From: Cohnella rhizosphaerae
GTDB taxonomy: Bacteria; Bacillota; Bacilli; Paenibacillales; Paenibacillaceae
NCBI RefSeq assembly: GCF_029525575.1
Contig: NZ_JAPDIA010000007.1
Coordinates: forward strand, 620,001-684,000
Reading direction: 5' to 3'
Length of the DNA: 64,000 nucleotides
Below the pieces are notes generated by a model. The model was not told the DNA's origin and did no database searches. It saw only the letters and a list, made by a program, of their open reading frames with translations. Shown here piece by piece: positions 8,707 through 17,984 of this stretch. The position numbers and the translations under genes are program-made. Numbering within the stretch: position 1 is the first letter of the stretch; every line of letters begins with the position of its first letter.

Positions 8707-11136
8707 ATGCGAAACATCGGTTTGAATGTGGTTCGTCTTCTGATCGCGGCTGCTTTGCTCATCGCCCCTCTATCCTTCGGCGTCCCGAAGACGCTCGCCG
8801 CCGGGACGGTCACCGCCTATGCGGCGCCCGCCGGCGCTCCCCGCTCTTCCGACTTCGCGGTCGCAGCCGGCAGCAGCGCCATCGATCTGTACGGAGACAA
8901 CAACGGCTGGGGCAACAAGGTATCGTACGGGTACTTCGACATGACCGGCTCCATCACCGTGTCCGTGACGGTCAACTTTTCTTTTTCATCCTATAAACTT
9001 GCGCCCGCCTCCCTCGGCCTGGCCTCGACCCGAAGCGGGAACACCATACAGTTCACGCTGAACGGTCCAACCAACGTATCGCTTATTTTGGACGGGAACT
9101 ACCAAGGACGCACGCTCCATCTGTTCGCCAGCGCACCGGACACGAGCGTGCCGAGCCCGTCCGATCCGAACGTCATCTACATCGGCCCAGGCTATTACGA
9201 CTATTCCTCCACGCCGACGACGACGATCGTGGTCGGTTCGGGCAAGACGTTGTACATCGCCGGCGGCGCATTCTTGAACGGGCATATCGAAGTGCGCGGC
9301 GCCTCGAATGTCGCGATCCGGGGCCGCGGCATCGTCAGCATGAATTATACGTCGACTTATCTGAATCAGCCGATCAGCATCCTGTCGAGTACGAACGTGC
9401 AGATGAGCGGCATCATCGTGGACCGGCGGATCGGTGCCTGGTCGAGCCTGATGGACAACAGCAGCCAGGTCAGCGTCACCGATTATAAGGTTGTCAGCCC
9501 GACTTATGCGAGTACGGACGGACTGAATCTCGTCAATTCCCACGACGTGACGATCGACCGCTCTTTCTTTCGGACCGCCGACGACTGCATCGCGATCAAA
9601 GGCGTCGTCACGCCTGGCTACAACGCAAGCGATAATCCGGCGAGCGGGGCGCCCAACTACAATATCACCATCCAGAACAGTCAATTCTGGAGCGATGCCA
9701 ACGACGTATGGGCGCTCGGCGCGGAGACGCAGGCCGCCTATTACGAGAACATCAAGTATTTGAACAACGATGTCCTGTACAGCTATGACGACCGCGACAA
9801 TCACGGGGTCATCCAGGACCGGGCCGTGATGGATATCACCGCCTTGAACGGCACGCAGTTCCGCAACATTCTGTACCAGGACATCCGGGTCGAGCAGAGC
9901 GTCAGGCTCATTAATCTCTCGTTCGCGGACAGCTTCTGGTTCGGCTCGCTGCCGGGCAACCAGTCCTTCCCCGGGCTCATCAGCGGCGTGACGTTCCGGA
10001 ACATTACGGCCGTCGGCACCGGCTCGAAGGAGATTCGGCTGTGGGGCTGGGACCTGGGCAAGCCTGTCAGCGACATTTTGTTCGAGGACGTATCGATCGA
10101 CGGACAATATTTGACCGATCTGGGCGACAAGCCGTTTAACGTCAACAATTACGTGAAAAACGTCGTCGTCAGGCGCTCTACCGCGCCGGTCGATACGTAT
10201 GTCGGCGGGCTGGACTTTTCCTCCGTACAGGGTGCGAATCAGTGGTACTACAAGGAATGGAACGGCAGCGGCTACGCCAATATGACGTGGAGCGCGGCGG
10301 ACCGCAAATGGAAGGGAACGGGCTCGTACATCGGCATGTGGGGGCCGAACTTCGTCCATCCGGAGAGCAATGACGCCGTCAAAGCATGGCTGGCGCCGAG
10401 TACGGGCACGGTCATGATCAAGGGCACGGCGGCCAAGTGGGATACGGGCGGCGGCGACGGCGTGCGGATCAAAATCATGAAAAACGGCACCCAGCTATGG
10501 CCGTCCGGCGGCTGGCAGCCGATCGGGGCGACCGATCGGCTCGGCGTGCAGTTCGGCGTCATCGCAAACGTCGCCGCAGGCGATTACGTTTATATCGTCG
10601 TCAACAAGAACGGCACCGACAGCTACGACACGACCGTGCTGGACGCGATGATTACCTACAAACCGGTGCTTAACGCATCCACCGACTTCCTGACGTATCA
10701 GGGCGGCTGGAACTGGCACTATCTGCAGGGCAATGCCGCTCCCTATACGAGCATGGCCTGGAACGCGACGGACAAGACGTGGCGGGGCACGAACGCGTGG
10801 AATATCATTCACGACGGCGGCCTGATGCACCCGGACGCCGACGGCACGGTACGGGCCTGGACCGCCCCGGCATCGGGCACGGTGCGCGTCACGGGGAACG
10901 CGCGAAAGCAGGATACGAACGGCGGGGACGGCGTGCGGATCAAGATCTTGAAGAACGCTGCCCAGCTATGGCCGGCGAGCGGCTGGCAGGCGATCGCTTA
11001 CAACGACGCGACCGGCGTCGGCCATTCGCTGACCGTCAGCGTGACGGCGGGCGACGTGCTCTACTTCATGCTGGACAAGAACGGGAACAACAGCTTCGAC
11101 ACGACGTACTGGAGTCCGAACATCATATATACGTAA
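8707..11136 (+). CDS. Secreted right-handed beta-helix glycosidase with duplicated C-terminal domain
   Basis: A secreted protein of 809 residues. A signal peptide (residues 1-31, ending near TLAA) is followed by a beta-sandwich and a long parallel beta-helix (about 150-490) whose coils carry repeated NVAIRGRGIV, NVQMSGIIV and HDVTIDRSFF strands, with active-site-like Asp residues in TADDCIAIKG and DANDVWALG. This pattern fits GH28/GH49-type pectin- or dextran-cleaving enzymes. The last 300 residues are two copies of a roughly 150-residue domain, recognisable by GGDGVRIKIMKNGTQLWPSGGW and GGDGVRIKILKNAAQLWPASGW, possibly carbohydrate-binding. The start is ATG 8707 after GGGAGG; the in-frame ATG at 8674 would put extra residues before the signal peptide. 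It is the extracellular arm of carbohydrate locus 1. Confidence 0.85.
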   Translation: MRNIGLNVVRLLIAAALLIAPLSFGVPKTLAAGTVTAYAAPAGAPRSSDFAVAAGSSAIDLYGDNNGWGNKVSYGYFDMTGSITVSVTVNFSFSSYKLAPASLGLASTRSGNTIQFTLNGPTNVSLILDGNYQGRTLHLFASAPDTSVPSPSDPNVIYIGPGYYDYSSTPTTTIVVGSGKTLYIAGGAFLNGHIEVRGASNVAIRGRGIVSMNYTSTYLNQPISILSSTNVQMSGIIVDRRIGAWSSLMDNSSQVSVTDYKVVSPTYASTDGLNLVNSHDVTIDRSFFRTADDCIAIKGVVTPGYNASDNPASGAPNYNITIQNSQFWSDANDVWALGAETQAAYYENIKYLNNDVLYSYDDRDNHGVIQDRAVMDITALNGTQFRNILYQDIRVEQSVRLINLSFADSFWFGSLPGNQSFPGLISGVTFRNITAVGTGSKEIRLWGWDLGKPVSDILFEDVSIDGQYLTDLGDKPFNVNNYVKNVVVRRSTAPVDTYVGGLDFSSVQGANQWYYKEWNGSGYANMTWSAADRKWKGTGSYIGMWGPNFVHPESNDAVKAWLAPSTGTVMIKGTAAKWDTGGGDGVRIKIMKNGTQLWPSGGWQPIGATDRLGVQFGVIANVAAGDYVYIVVNKNGTDSYDTTVLDAMITYKPVLNASTDFLTYQGGWNWHYLQGNAAPYTSMAWNATDKTWRGTNAWNIIHDGGLMHPDADGTVRAWTAPASGTVRVTGNARKQDTNGGDGVRIKILKNAAQLWPASGWQAIAYNDATGVGHSLTVSVTAGDVLYFMLDKNGNNSFDTTYWSPNIIYT

Positions 11137-11217
11137 CCTTTCTTTCGATTCGCCGCGTTCCGGGTACAATATACCATTGGAAACGACGGAGCGAGCACGG
11201 AAGGGAGAGACGCGCGG

Positions 11218-12565
11218 ATGATCAATACGATAATCGTGCTGGCGCTCATCGGGTGCACGGCGTTTTTCGTGGCCGCGGAGTATGCGGTCATTCGGGCGAG
11301 GATGAGCCGGATCGAGCAGTTGGTCGCCGAAGGCAACAAGAAGGCGTCGGCGGTCAAGCAGATCGTGGCGAGGCTGGACGAATACCTGTCGGCGTGCCAG
11401 TTGGGCAATACGCTGACCAACCTGGCGCTCGGCTGGCTGGGCGAATCGACGGTGGAGCATTTGCTCAGCCCCGTATTCGGACTTTTCCCGCTGCCGGAGT
11501 CGGTGGAGACGATCGTGTCCTTCGTGATCGCGTTCCTGATCCTCACCTTCCTGGAGGTCGTCGTCGGCGAACTGCTGCCCAAGATCGTGGCGATCCAGAA
11601 GGCCGAATCGCTCGCGCTCGCGCTGGCAAGGCCGCTCATGATTTTTTTCAAGCTCACCTATCCGTTCAGCTGGCTGCTCAACCGGTCGGCGCGGCTGCTC
11701 ACGGGTCTGTTCGGGATGAAGCCGCTCTCCGAGACGGACAACACCCGCACCGAGGCCGAGCTGCGCCTGATCCTGTCCGAGGGCTACAAGAGCGGGATTA
11801 TCAACTCGTCCGAATTCCGCTACGTCACGAACATTTTCGAGCTGGACGACATGGTGGCCAAAGGGATCATGATCCCGCGGCGCGACGTGGCGTTTATCGA
11901 CGAGCGCGAGACGGTGCAGGAGGTCGTGGCCCGTACCTCGTTGGACGCCTATGATCTGTACCCGGTCACGAAGGGCGGCGACAAGGATTCGGTCGTGGGA
12001 CTGATCGATTACAAGGAGCTGCTCACCGCGTACATTCGCCACCCGGGAGAGCCGGATATGCCGGTCAAGCCTTATATCGAGCCCGTGCTGCAGCTGCTGG
12101 ATACCGTGTCGGTACAGGAGATTCTCTTGCTCATGCAAAAAAAAGGACATCCATATGGCGGTGCTGCTCGACGAGTACGGCGGAACTTCGGGCATCGTCA
12201 CGATCCGCGACATCATCGCGCGCATCGTCGGCGAACGGAGGCAGCAGCGCGACGAGGACGGCCGTCCGCTGATCCAGCAGCTGGCGGACGGCCGCTATGA
12301 GCTAAGCGGCACGCTTATGATCGAGGAGACCAACCGCCTGCTCAAGACGGGCATCGAAGACGACGAAGGCGTGTACACGCTCGGCGGCTGGCTCATGTCC
12401 GAACTGGAGGAGGCGGTCGTCGGCGCCGAAGTGTCCGCGGACGACTATACGTTCGTCGTCGCCGAGATGGAAAATCGCCAGATCAAGCGGGTTGGCGTGC
12501 GGCGCGCGCCGGCTGCCGCGAGCGAATCGCAGGAAGCTTCCGCTTCCGCGGAGCATCCTTCTTAA
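11218..12565 (+). CDS. CorC/HlyC-type DUF21-CBS membrane protein (one apparent frameshift)
   Basis: An integral membrane protein of about 448 residues with an N-terminal DUF21/CNNM domain of four helices (residues 1-190), a tandem CBS pair in the cytoplasm (about 215-340, with PRRDVAFID and AVLLDEYGGTSGIVT) and a C-terminal CorC_HlyC domain (355-430). Relatives are implicated in magnesium or cobalt export. Frame breaks at the eight-A run near 12137; removing one A joins LLLMQKK to DIHMAVLLDEYGG exactly as in the family, so one intact gene is likely. The start ATG follows GGGAGAGACGCGCGG. It is followed by a terminator and appears monocistronic. Confidence 0.85.
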
Positions 12566-12620
12566 GGCTTTAAACGGCGTACGTGAATGTTGCTGCGCGC
12601 AGCATGCTAATGCACTCGGG

Positions 12621-12646
12621 AACCGCACAGCGATGTGCGGTTTTTT
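12621..12646 (+). terminator. Rho-independent terminator
   Basis: Stem AACCGCACA / TGTGCGGTT with a T-run directly after it, 55 bases beyond the DUF21-CBS gene. Confidence 0.9.
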
Positions 12647-12703
12647 GAACCGTCCAGCATACAATCGCGCAGAAATAAATTCAGGTCATGCAGGGGATAC
12701 CTA

Positions 12704-12884
12704 CCGGACTCAGGAGACGTTATTTCTTAAAATTCGGTCCAAATGACAAACTTTTCGGACTGGAGGGACGTTATTCACCGGGATCCAGGCAAAAAAAGGC
12801 CGGCAATTCCAAAATAGCGGCGCCTGGGTCCGGGAGGGGGCAGCCAGGAGCGGTTTGAACAAAAATAACGACGCCTCGGTCCGT
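12704..12884. repeat. Dispersed four-motif palindromic element, copy A
   Basis: Four copies of a roughly 20-base motif with core GGACT..GG..CGTTATT: two direct (12706, 12757) and two inverted (12811-12831, 12860-12882). The order +,+,-,- lets the transcript fold into nested long hairpins. A second copy of similar length lies at 53530-53708. No ORF is present. The stretch from here to 13084 holds no other recognisable feature. Confidence 0.8.
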
Positions 12885-13084
12885 CAGCGACGTCTTGATG
12901 CGCAACCAAAAGGCGTAGGGGCTTTTTTTATAGAAGCGACGCCGGCGTCTTCTGAATTGTAAAATGAAAACGCGATTTGCGTAAAAATAAACGAAAAAGC
13001 GAGTATTTTAATGGATGCAAGCGTAAAGGCCGGATTGGCTCGCGCTCCTGGGCGATAAGGCTCGTTTATCAATAGTCAGAAAAT

Positions 13085-13113
13085 TTGAATAATTGAATCC
13101 GCTATCTTATAAT
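13085..13113 (+). promoter_or_regulatory. Sigma-A-type promoter
   Basis: TTGAAT and TATAAT separated by exactly 17 bases, followed by a purine-rich AAAGGAAAGGGGA site at 13125-13137. It would drive the short transcript that ends at the terminator at 13595-13630. Confidence 0.75.
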
Positions 13114-13280
13114 GAGGTCAACTTAAAGGAAAGGGGATAGTCCATTGGGCCAGGTAAGCGAAGCATATCCGAAGGAAACGGAAATGCGGCAAGCGCAACC
13201 GCCCGGCATTTGACGTAACGTGGCGGTCCGGATATGCGGGAATCCAACGTATGCGAGCAAAAGGACGACTCTTCGGCATA

Positions 13281-13370
13281 ACGATACGAAAGAACGATTC
13301 GAAAGAACGATTCGAAAGAACGATTCGAAAGAACGATACGAAAGAACGATACGAAAGAACGATACGAAAG
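13281..13370 (+). repeat. 13-bp tandem repeat, about 7 copies
   Basis: Unit CGATWCGAAAGAA repeated about seven times with only an A/T change at position 5. The unit length is not a multiple of three, so all frames cycle through a basic, charged peptide. It lies inside the short transcription unit 13085-13630. Confidence 0.9.
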
Positions 13371-13489
13371 TAGGACAAGAAATCAAAATGATCGAAGTGA
13401 GAGGTGTCGCGTCAAACGAGCGCCAAGGGCGCCGGCAAGACCCTTTAACCGCACGAATGCGCGTACGACCTTTGGAGGTCACATTTAAA

Positions 13490-13567
13490 ATGAAGTCTAA
13501 GAAGATTACGATCATGCGCAAGCGAATCTGGATGAATCTTCGGAAACTTAAGATGGGAGCGTCTTGA
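13490..13567 (+). CDS. Small basic peptide, unrecognised
   Basis: A 25-residue ORF beginning MKSKKITIMRKRIWMNL, with ten Lys/Arg and no acidic residue, able to form a cationic amphipathic helix. It has a strong ribosome site (TTTGGAGGTCAC, ten bases before ATG) and is followed 28 bases later by a perfect terminator, with a consensus promoter 400 bases upstream. An in-frame ATG at 13388 would give a 59-residue version without a clear ribosome site. I do not recognise a family; it could be a small membrane-active or RNA-binding peptide, or a regulatory leader. The strength of the signals, not similarity, is the reason for calling it. Confidence 0.4.
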   Translation: MKSKKITIMRKRIWMNLRKLKMGAS

Positions 13568-13594
13568 GACAATTGAATAGTAAACCAGAACAGT

Positions 13595-13630
13595 AGAACA
13601 CCCGGTTATCAGCTGTTAACCGGGTGTTCT
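13595..13630. terminator. Bidirectional terminator
   Basis: Perfect 14-base stem AGAACACCCGGTTA / TAACCGGGTGTTCT with an eight-base loop. It separates the short plus-strand unit from the minus-strand ECF transporter operon and could end both. Confidence 0.85.
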
Positions 13631-13662
13631 GTTTGTTGTGTTCGCCTAAACGTGGCGGATCA

Positions 13663-14364
13663 TCAGCGGCGGGCGCTCCGGCTTTCGAGGAGCCCGTATT
13701 TTTTGCGGATGCGCTCGAGCAGCCGTACCCAGCTGAGGCCGAAGAAGCCGAGGAACAGCACGTTCGCCGCCGCGTGCGCGAGATCGAAGTAGAAGCTCTG
13801 TGCGTACGTGATCAGGACGAGCTTCCAGCCAAAGGCGTCGGGGAGGCTGAGCAGCGACCATACGTTCATGATCCAGCCGAAAAGGAAGCCCCAGACAAGG
13901 CCGAAAGCGCAAAGGCCGATCCGCGACTTCATAAAACGCGTATGGCGCAGCCATCCGGCCGATGCGCCGACCATGCCCCAGGCGAACATCTGCCAGGGCG
14001 TCCACGGGCCTTGACCGAGGAAAAGGTTCGAGGCGAGCGCGGCGACCGCGCCTACGATGAAGCCGGCTTCGCTGCCGAAGACGAGCGCCGCCACGATGAC
14101 GACGAAGGACGTCGGCTTGAAGCTCGGCAGCGGCGCGAAGGCGATCCGCCCCAGCGCGGCGACCGCGGCCAGCGCGGCCAGCATCGCGATCTCGCGCGGC
14201 TCGAGCCGGCGCCGCTCGAAGCGGACGAACAGCGGCGTCATCGCCAGCGTCATCGCGACGGCGGACAGCAGCAGATAGTGGCCGTCCCAGATCGCGGAAG
14301 CGACGGCGAGGCCGGCCGCGAGCGTCATGGCCACGATTAGGATGGCGCGGTTTCGCTTTTCCAT
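13663..14364 (-). CDS. ECF transporter substrate-binding (S) component, probable corrinoid
   Basis: A 233-residue membrane protein with about six hydrophobic helices, which fits an S component of an energy-coupling factor transporter, the subunit that binds the vitamin inside the membrane. It is the last gene of the minus-strand operon, overlapping the ATPase gene by 28 bases; ATG 14364 is preceded by GGAGGAGGT. The S fold is poorly conserved in sequence, so substrate comes from context: the operon holds two DUF4430 proteins and a cobalamin riboswitch lies upstream on the same strand, so a corrinoid is the best guess. Thiamin precursors, which use similar double-ATPase systems (YkoCDE), are the alternative. 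Confidence 0.75.
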   Translation of the reverse strand: MEKRNRAILIVAMTLAAGLAVASAIWDGHYLLLSAVAMTLAMTPLFVRFERRRLEPREIAMLAALAAVAALGRIAFAPLPSFKPTSFVVIVAALVFGSEAGFIVGAVAALASNLFLGQGPWTPWQMFAWGMVGASAGWLRHTRFMKSRIGLCAFGLVWGFLFGWIMNVWSLLSLPDAFGWKLVLITYAQSFYFDLAHAAANVLFLGFFGLSWVRLLERIRKKYGLLESRSARR

Positions 14365-16146
14365 CTGCGCATGACCTCCTCCGCCGTGACGGCGTCCGGG
14401 TAGCGGTGCCTGACGGCCCGGTTCACGGAAGTCGTGTAGAAATAGTTGCCGCCGAAGAAAAGCGGCGGCTCCGCCGCGGCCGCGATCTCCCCGTCGTACA
14501 GCAGCGCGCACCGGTCGGCGTGGATGGCGGCGAATTCGATGTCGTGCGTCACCATGACGATCGTCATGCCATCTTCCCGAAGCCGCAGCAGCAGCGCCGC
14601 GAAGGCTTCCTTGGCATTCGGATCGAGCCCTTTGGTCGGCTCGTCGACGCAGAGGATGTCCGGCCGCGGGAGCAGGGCGAGCGCAAGCGCCAGCTTCTGC
14701 TGCTGGCCGCCGCTGAGATCGTGCGGATGCCGGTCCGCGAGCTCGCCGAGACCGAAGGCGTCCGACCAGCGGGCGATCTCCGTCTCGGCCGCGCCGCCCT
14801 TGTATCCGGCGTGCCCGGCCGTCCGCGCGAACTCTTCGCGCACCGTGTCGCTGCTGAAGTAAAGCATCGGATTTTGCGCAAGGTAACCGAGCTTGCGACC
14901 CGGCGCGACCGCAATCTTGCCGCGCTGGGGTTTGCGAAGGCCGGCCATGAGCTGCAGCAAGGTAGACTTGCCTGCGCCGTTGCCGCCAAGGACGGCGAGC
15001 AGCTCGCCCTCGCGCACCTGGAGGCTCAGCCTGCGCAGCACGTCGGGCGCGTCTCGTTCGAAGCGGTAGTACAGCTCGCGGCAGGTCAACGCTTCGGACG
15101 GGGCTTCGACGTCCCGGCCTGCCTTCAGGCGAAGCAGGCTGCGCAGCTGCGAGACGCCGCTCGGTGCCGGAAGCCGAGGGAGATCGGGGCCGGTGGCGGC
15201 CGACTCGACGGAGGAATCGCCAGTCTTAACCGCTTCATGTGTCCTTTTGTCCGAAGCCGGCGAGCGGCCTTGCGCCAGCCGGTCGATCGCGGCGACCGCG
15301 TCGCGGACGGTCAGCGGCAGCGGCGACTGCGAGACGACGGCAGATGCGTCCGCGCTGTTGCTGTTCCCTTCGTCTTCATCAAGCGCCGCCAGCAGCCGGG
15401 AGACGGACGGCACGTACAGCCGCTCGCGCGCGTCGCCGGTCGCCCAGATTCGCCGGCAGACATCTCCCGGCGCGCCGTCGTAGCGGACGCGGCCGTCCGC
15501 CATGACGACCAGCCGATCCGCCAGCGGCAGGATGTCGTCGAGCCGGTGCTCGCTCGCGACGACGGTGACGCCGAACTCTTCGTTCAGCCGGCGCAGCAGG
15601 TAGACGAACTCCCGCGCGGCGACGGGATCGAGCTGCGAGGTCGGCTCGTCGAGCAGCAGCAAGCCGCGGCTGGAGCAGGAGGACGGAAGCCAGATTGACG
15701 AGCTGGGTCTGGCCGCCGGACAGTTCGTGAACGGAGCGCTGCATAAGCGGCTCCAGACCGAAGAAGCTGGATAGCTCGGCGAGCCGCTGACGCATGACCA
15801 CCTCCGGATAGCCCCGGTTTTCCATCGCGAAAGCCAGTTCGTGCCATACGGTGTCCATCACGATCTGGCTCTCGGGATGCTGGAAGACGAAGCCGATCTC
15901 TTCGGCCGCGCGGCCGTCCGGCAGGTCGGCCAGCGGCGAGCCGTCGTAGCGGACGCTGCCCGACCGTTCGCCGACGGGCGCGAGCTCGCGCTTGAAGTGA
16001 CGGAGCAGCGTCGTTTTGCCCGAGCCGGAGGCGCCGCACAGCACGACGAACTCGCCCTTGCGCACGGACAAGTCCACTTCCGCAAGCGCGGGCCGCGCCG
16101 CGTCCGGATAGCGGAAGGTCAGGCGCTGCGCCGCGACGATTTCCAT
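14337..16146 (-). CDS. ECF transporter double ATPase, EcfA1-EcfA2 fusion (one apparent frameshift)
   Basis: About 602 residues holding two complete ABC ATPase domains in one chain. The first has Walker A CGASGSGKTT, Q-loop, signature SGGQ and Walker B LLLLDEPTSQLD; the second has GGNGAGKST, DLSGGQQQKLALAL and DILCVDEPTKGLD. A fused pair is typical of YkoD-like proteins. It powers the T and S subunits from the cytoplasmic face. Frame breaks near 15668 at a TT pair; deleting one T restores LQPRLLLLDEPTSQ, the Walker B of domain 1, so an error is likely. The start ATG 16146 follows AAGGAGAG and overlaps the T-component gene by 28 bases. Confidence 0.9.
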
Positions 16147-17009
16147 CGGTATCTCTCCTTCGTTTCGAATAAGATCGGCAAACCTACGAACGACGCGGTT
16201 ATGGCGAAGTGAACCCACTCGAGGGAACCGAGGCGGATCGGCTCCATGCGCGGGAACAGCGTGAGCAGGCCCCACCCTTCGCGCCAGCCGGCGAGCGAGA
16301 GCAGCAGGAGCGCGCAGAGCGCCGCGAGCGTCGCCCGGTCCCGCCGGTCCATCCGGTACGGATAATAGGCGGTCCGTCGCGCCGTGCCGTAGCCGCGCGC
16401 CTTCATCGAATCGCCGGTGCGCATCGCGTCCTCGAGCGACCAGGTCATGAGGATGCGCAGCAGCGCCGCGCCGTTCTTCAGCCTGCGAACCGGTCCGCCG
16501 GTGCGCATGTCGATGCCGCGCGACCGCTGGACGAGCTCGATCTGCCGGAATCTGCGGGCGAACAGCGGGATAAAACGCAGCGTCATCCACGCGTGCAGCG
16601 CGGTCTGGGGCAGAACGGCGGAGAACAAGTACATGAACTTGTCCGTCGTCATCACGACGCGATAGGAGACGAACATCAGCAGCACGGCGAGGATGGTCAT
16701 CATCATCATGGCGCCGTAGAGGACGGCTTCGAGCGTGATCGGCTGATCCATCAGATAAAAAAGAATATGCCGTCCGCGATGGGACAGCAGCGGATTAATG
16801 ATCGCGAACAGCCCGCCGACCAGCAGGTAGTAGGGGAGCGAACGAGCCAGCGCCCGGCCCTGCCGCTGCAGGAGCAGGAGCGCCGTCAGCAAGGCGAGCG
16901 ACGCCAATTGATAGTAGGGATGCGCCAGCATCAGCCCGAGCAGGATCACGCCGGCATAATAGGTAAAGCAGACGAGCGGGTGAAGTCCGGCGAAGCCGCC
17001 TGCGCTCAC
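16119..17009 (-). CDS. ecfT: ECF transporter transmembrane (T) component
   Basis: A 296-residue membrane protein of the EcfT/CbiQ family, about five helices, which couples ATP hydrolysis to the S component. The hallmark paired coupling motifs are present as RSRGIDMRTG (first) and SMKARGYGTARR (second, ARG). The start is GTG at 17009, overlapping the stop of the preceding DUF4430 gene (GTGA), with AAGGAGG just upstream. Only ECF-type systems carry this protein, which confirms the identity of the operon. Confidence 0.93.
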   Translation of the reverse strand: MSAGGFAGLHPLVCFTYYAGVILLGLMLAHPYYQLASLALLTALLLLQRQGRALARSLPYYLLVGGLFAIINPLLSHRGRHILFYLMDQPITLEAVLYGAMMMMTILAVLLMFVSYRVVMTTDKFMYLFSAVLPQTALHAWMTLRFIPLFARRFRQIELVQRSRGIDMRTGGPVRRLKNGAALLRILMTWSLEDAMRTGDSMKARGYGTARRTAYYPYRMDRRDRATLAALCALLLLSLAGWREGWGLLTLFPRMEPIRLGSLEWVHFAITASFVGLPILFETKERYRWKSSRRSA

Positions 17010-17947
17010 GACCCGCCCTCCTTGACGTCCGCGTCTTTTCCGACGTCCTTGCCCATGTCGAGCGTGTAAAGCCATTCTACGACGTCGCCGGCCTTCAGCT
17101 TGACGGCCCCCGCGCTTTTGCCCGGGAACTCTCCGTTCACCCGGAACAGCCAGCCGCTCTTCGCGCCTTTGTCGAATTCGTATAGGTTATCGATGCCTTC
17201 TACATAGGCGGCTGCGCCGCTGCCTTGGTACTCCATCTGCATCTTGCGGCTGCGGGTCGCGCGCTTCAGCACGTCCAGCACGCTGTCCCCGGACTTGAAT
17301 TCGACCGCGGCGGAAGACAGGATCGTGCCCGTATCGCTGTCGCCGACGATCGAGAGCGTGATCTCGGCCTTTTGCGGCGCCAGCGTCGCGGCAGGAGAGG
17401 GGCTCGGCGTCGCCTGGCCGGACTGCGCAGCTGCCGATGGCTTGCCGCCGGGCGTTGCGCTCGTCGCCGCCGAAGTCGCGGCAGGCTTGGCGGTCGCGCT
17501 CGCCGACGGCGTCGGCTTGGACGGCGCCTTGCCGTCATCGGCGGTCGACGTCGGGGCTTTGCCGCCCGCCGGCTCGACGTCGGACGGCTTGGCGGTGCCG
17601 GCGTCCGTAGACGCCGCGTCAGAAGATTCCGCGCCGGACGATGCCGTATCGGGAGATGCCGTGTCGGGAGATGCCGAGCCGGACGATGCCGTGGCGTCTG
17701 CCGGTGCGCCGCTCGGGCCGCTCGCCGCCATTTCGGTCGCGGGCGATCGTTGGCTTGCGTCCGTGCCCGCGGATGCCTCGGCGCTCCCCGTCTGCGTCTG
17801 TTCCGAAGGCGCGGACGGTGCCGCGACGCTCGCCTGGACGGACCCGGACGCCGACCCGTCATCGGCGCTGCTGCAGCCGGCCGCGACGAGCATCGCGGCC
17901 AGCAGGGCGAACAACGCCGCGAGCCGGAATATGCGAGTTTGCTTCAC
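17006..17947 (-). CDS. DUF4430 lipoprotein, transcobalamin-like beta domain
   Basis: A 313-residue lipoprotein: signal peptide with lipobox LVAAGC (Cys about residue 25), a long Ala/Ser/Asp/Thr-rich spacer (30-200) and a C-terminal DUF4430 domain (about 205-305) with the segments SVLDVLKRATR, YVEGIDNLYEFD, KSGWLFRVNG and GDVVEWLYTLD. DUF4430 is related to the beta domain that closes over cobalamin in animal transcobalamin and intrinsic factor. Start GTG 17947 is preceded by AAGGAGGGA; the upstream in-frame ATG at 17974 lies before that site. It overlaps the T-component gene. I infer an extracytoplasmic corrinoid receptor that feeds the ECF importer; binding has not been shown. Confidence 0.85.
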   Translation of the reverse strand: MKQTRIFRLAALFALLAAMLVAAGCSSADDGSASGSVQASVAAPSAPSEQTQTGSAEASAGTDASQRSPATEMAASGPSGAPADATASSGSASPDTASPDTASSGAESSDAASTDAGTAKPSDVEPAGGKAPTSTADDGKAPSKPTPSASATAKPAATSAATSATPGGKPSAAAQSGQATPSPSPAATLAPQKAEITLSIVGDSDTGTILSSAAVEFKSGDSVLDVLKRATRSRKMQMEYQGSGAAAYVEGIDNLYEFDKGAKSGWLFRVNGEFPGKSAGAVKLKAGDVVEWLYTLDMGKDVGKDADVKEGGS

Positions 17948-17984
17948 TTCCTGTCCCTCCTTGCGTATGCGCATGATGTATATT

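Noticed and set aside
13123..13572. 149-codon minus-strand frame across the 13-bp repeat
   Set aside because: It arises from the repeat (Phe/Ser/Arg/Val cycling) and overlaps the better-supported plus-strand promoter and small ORF.
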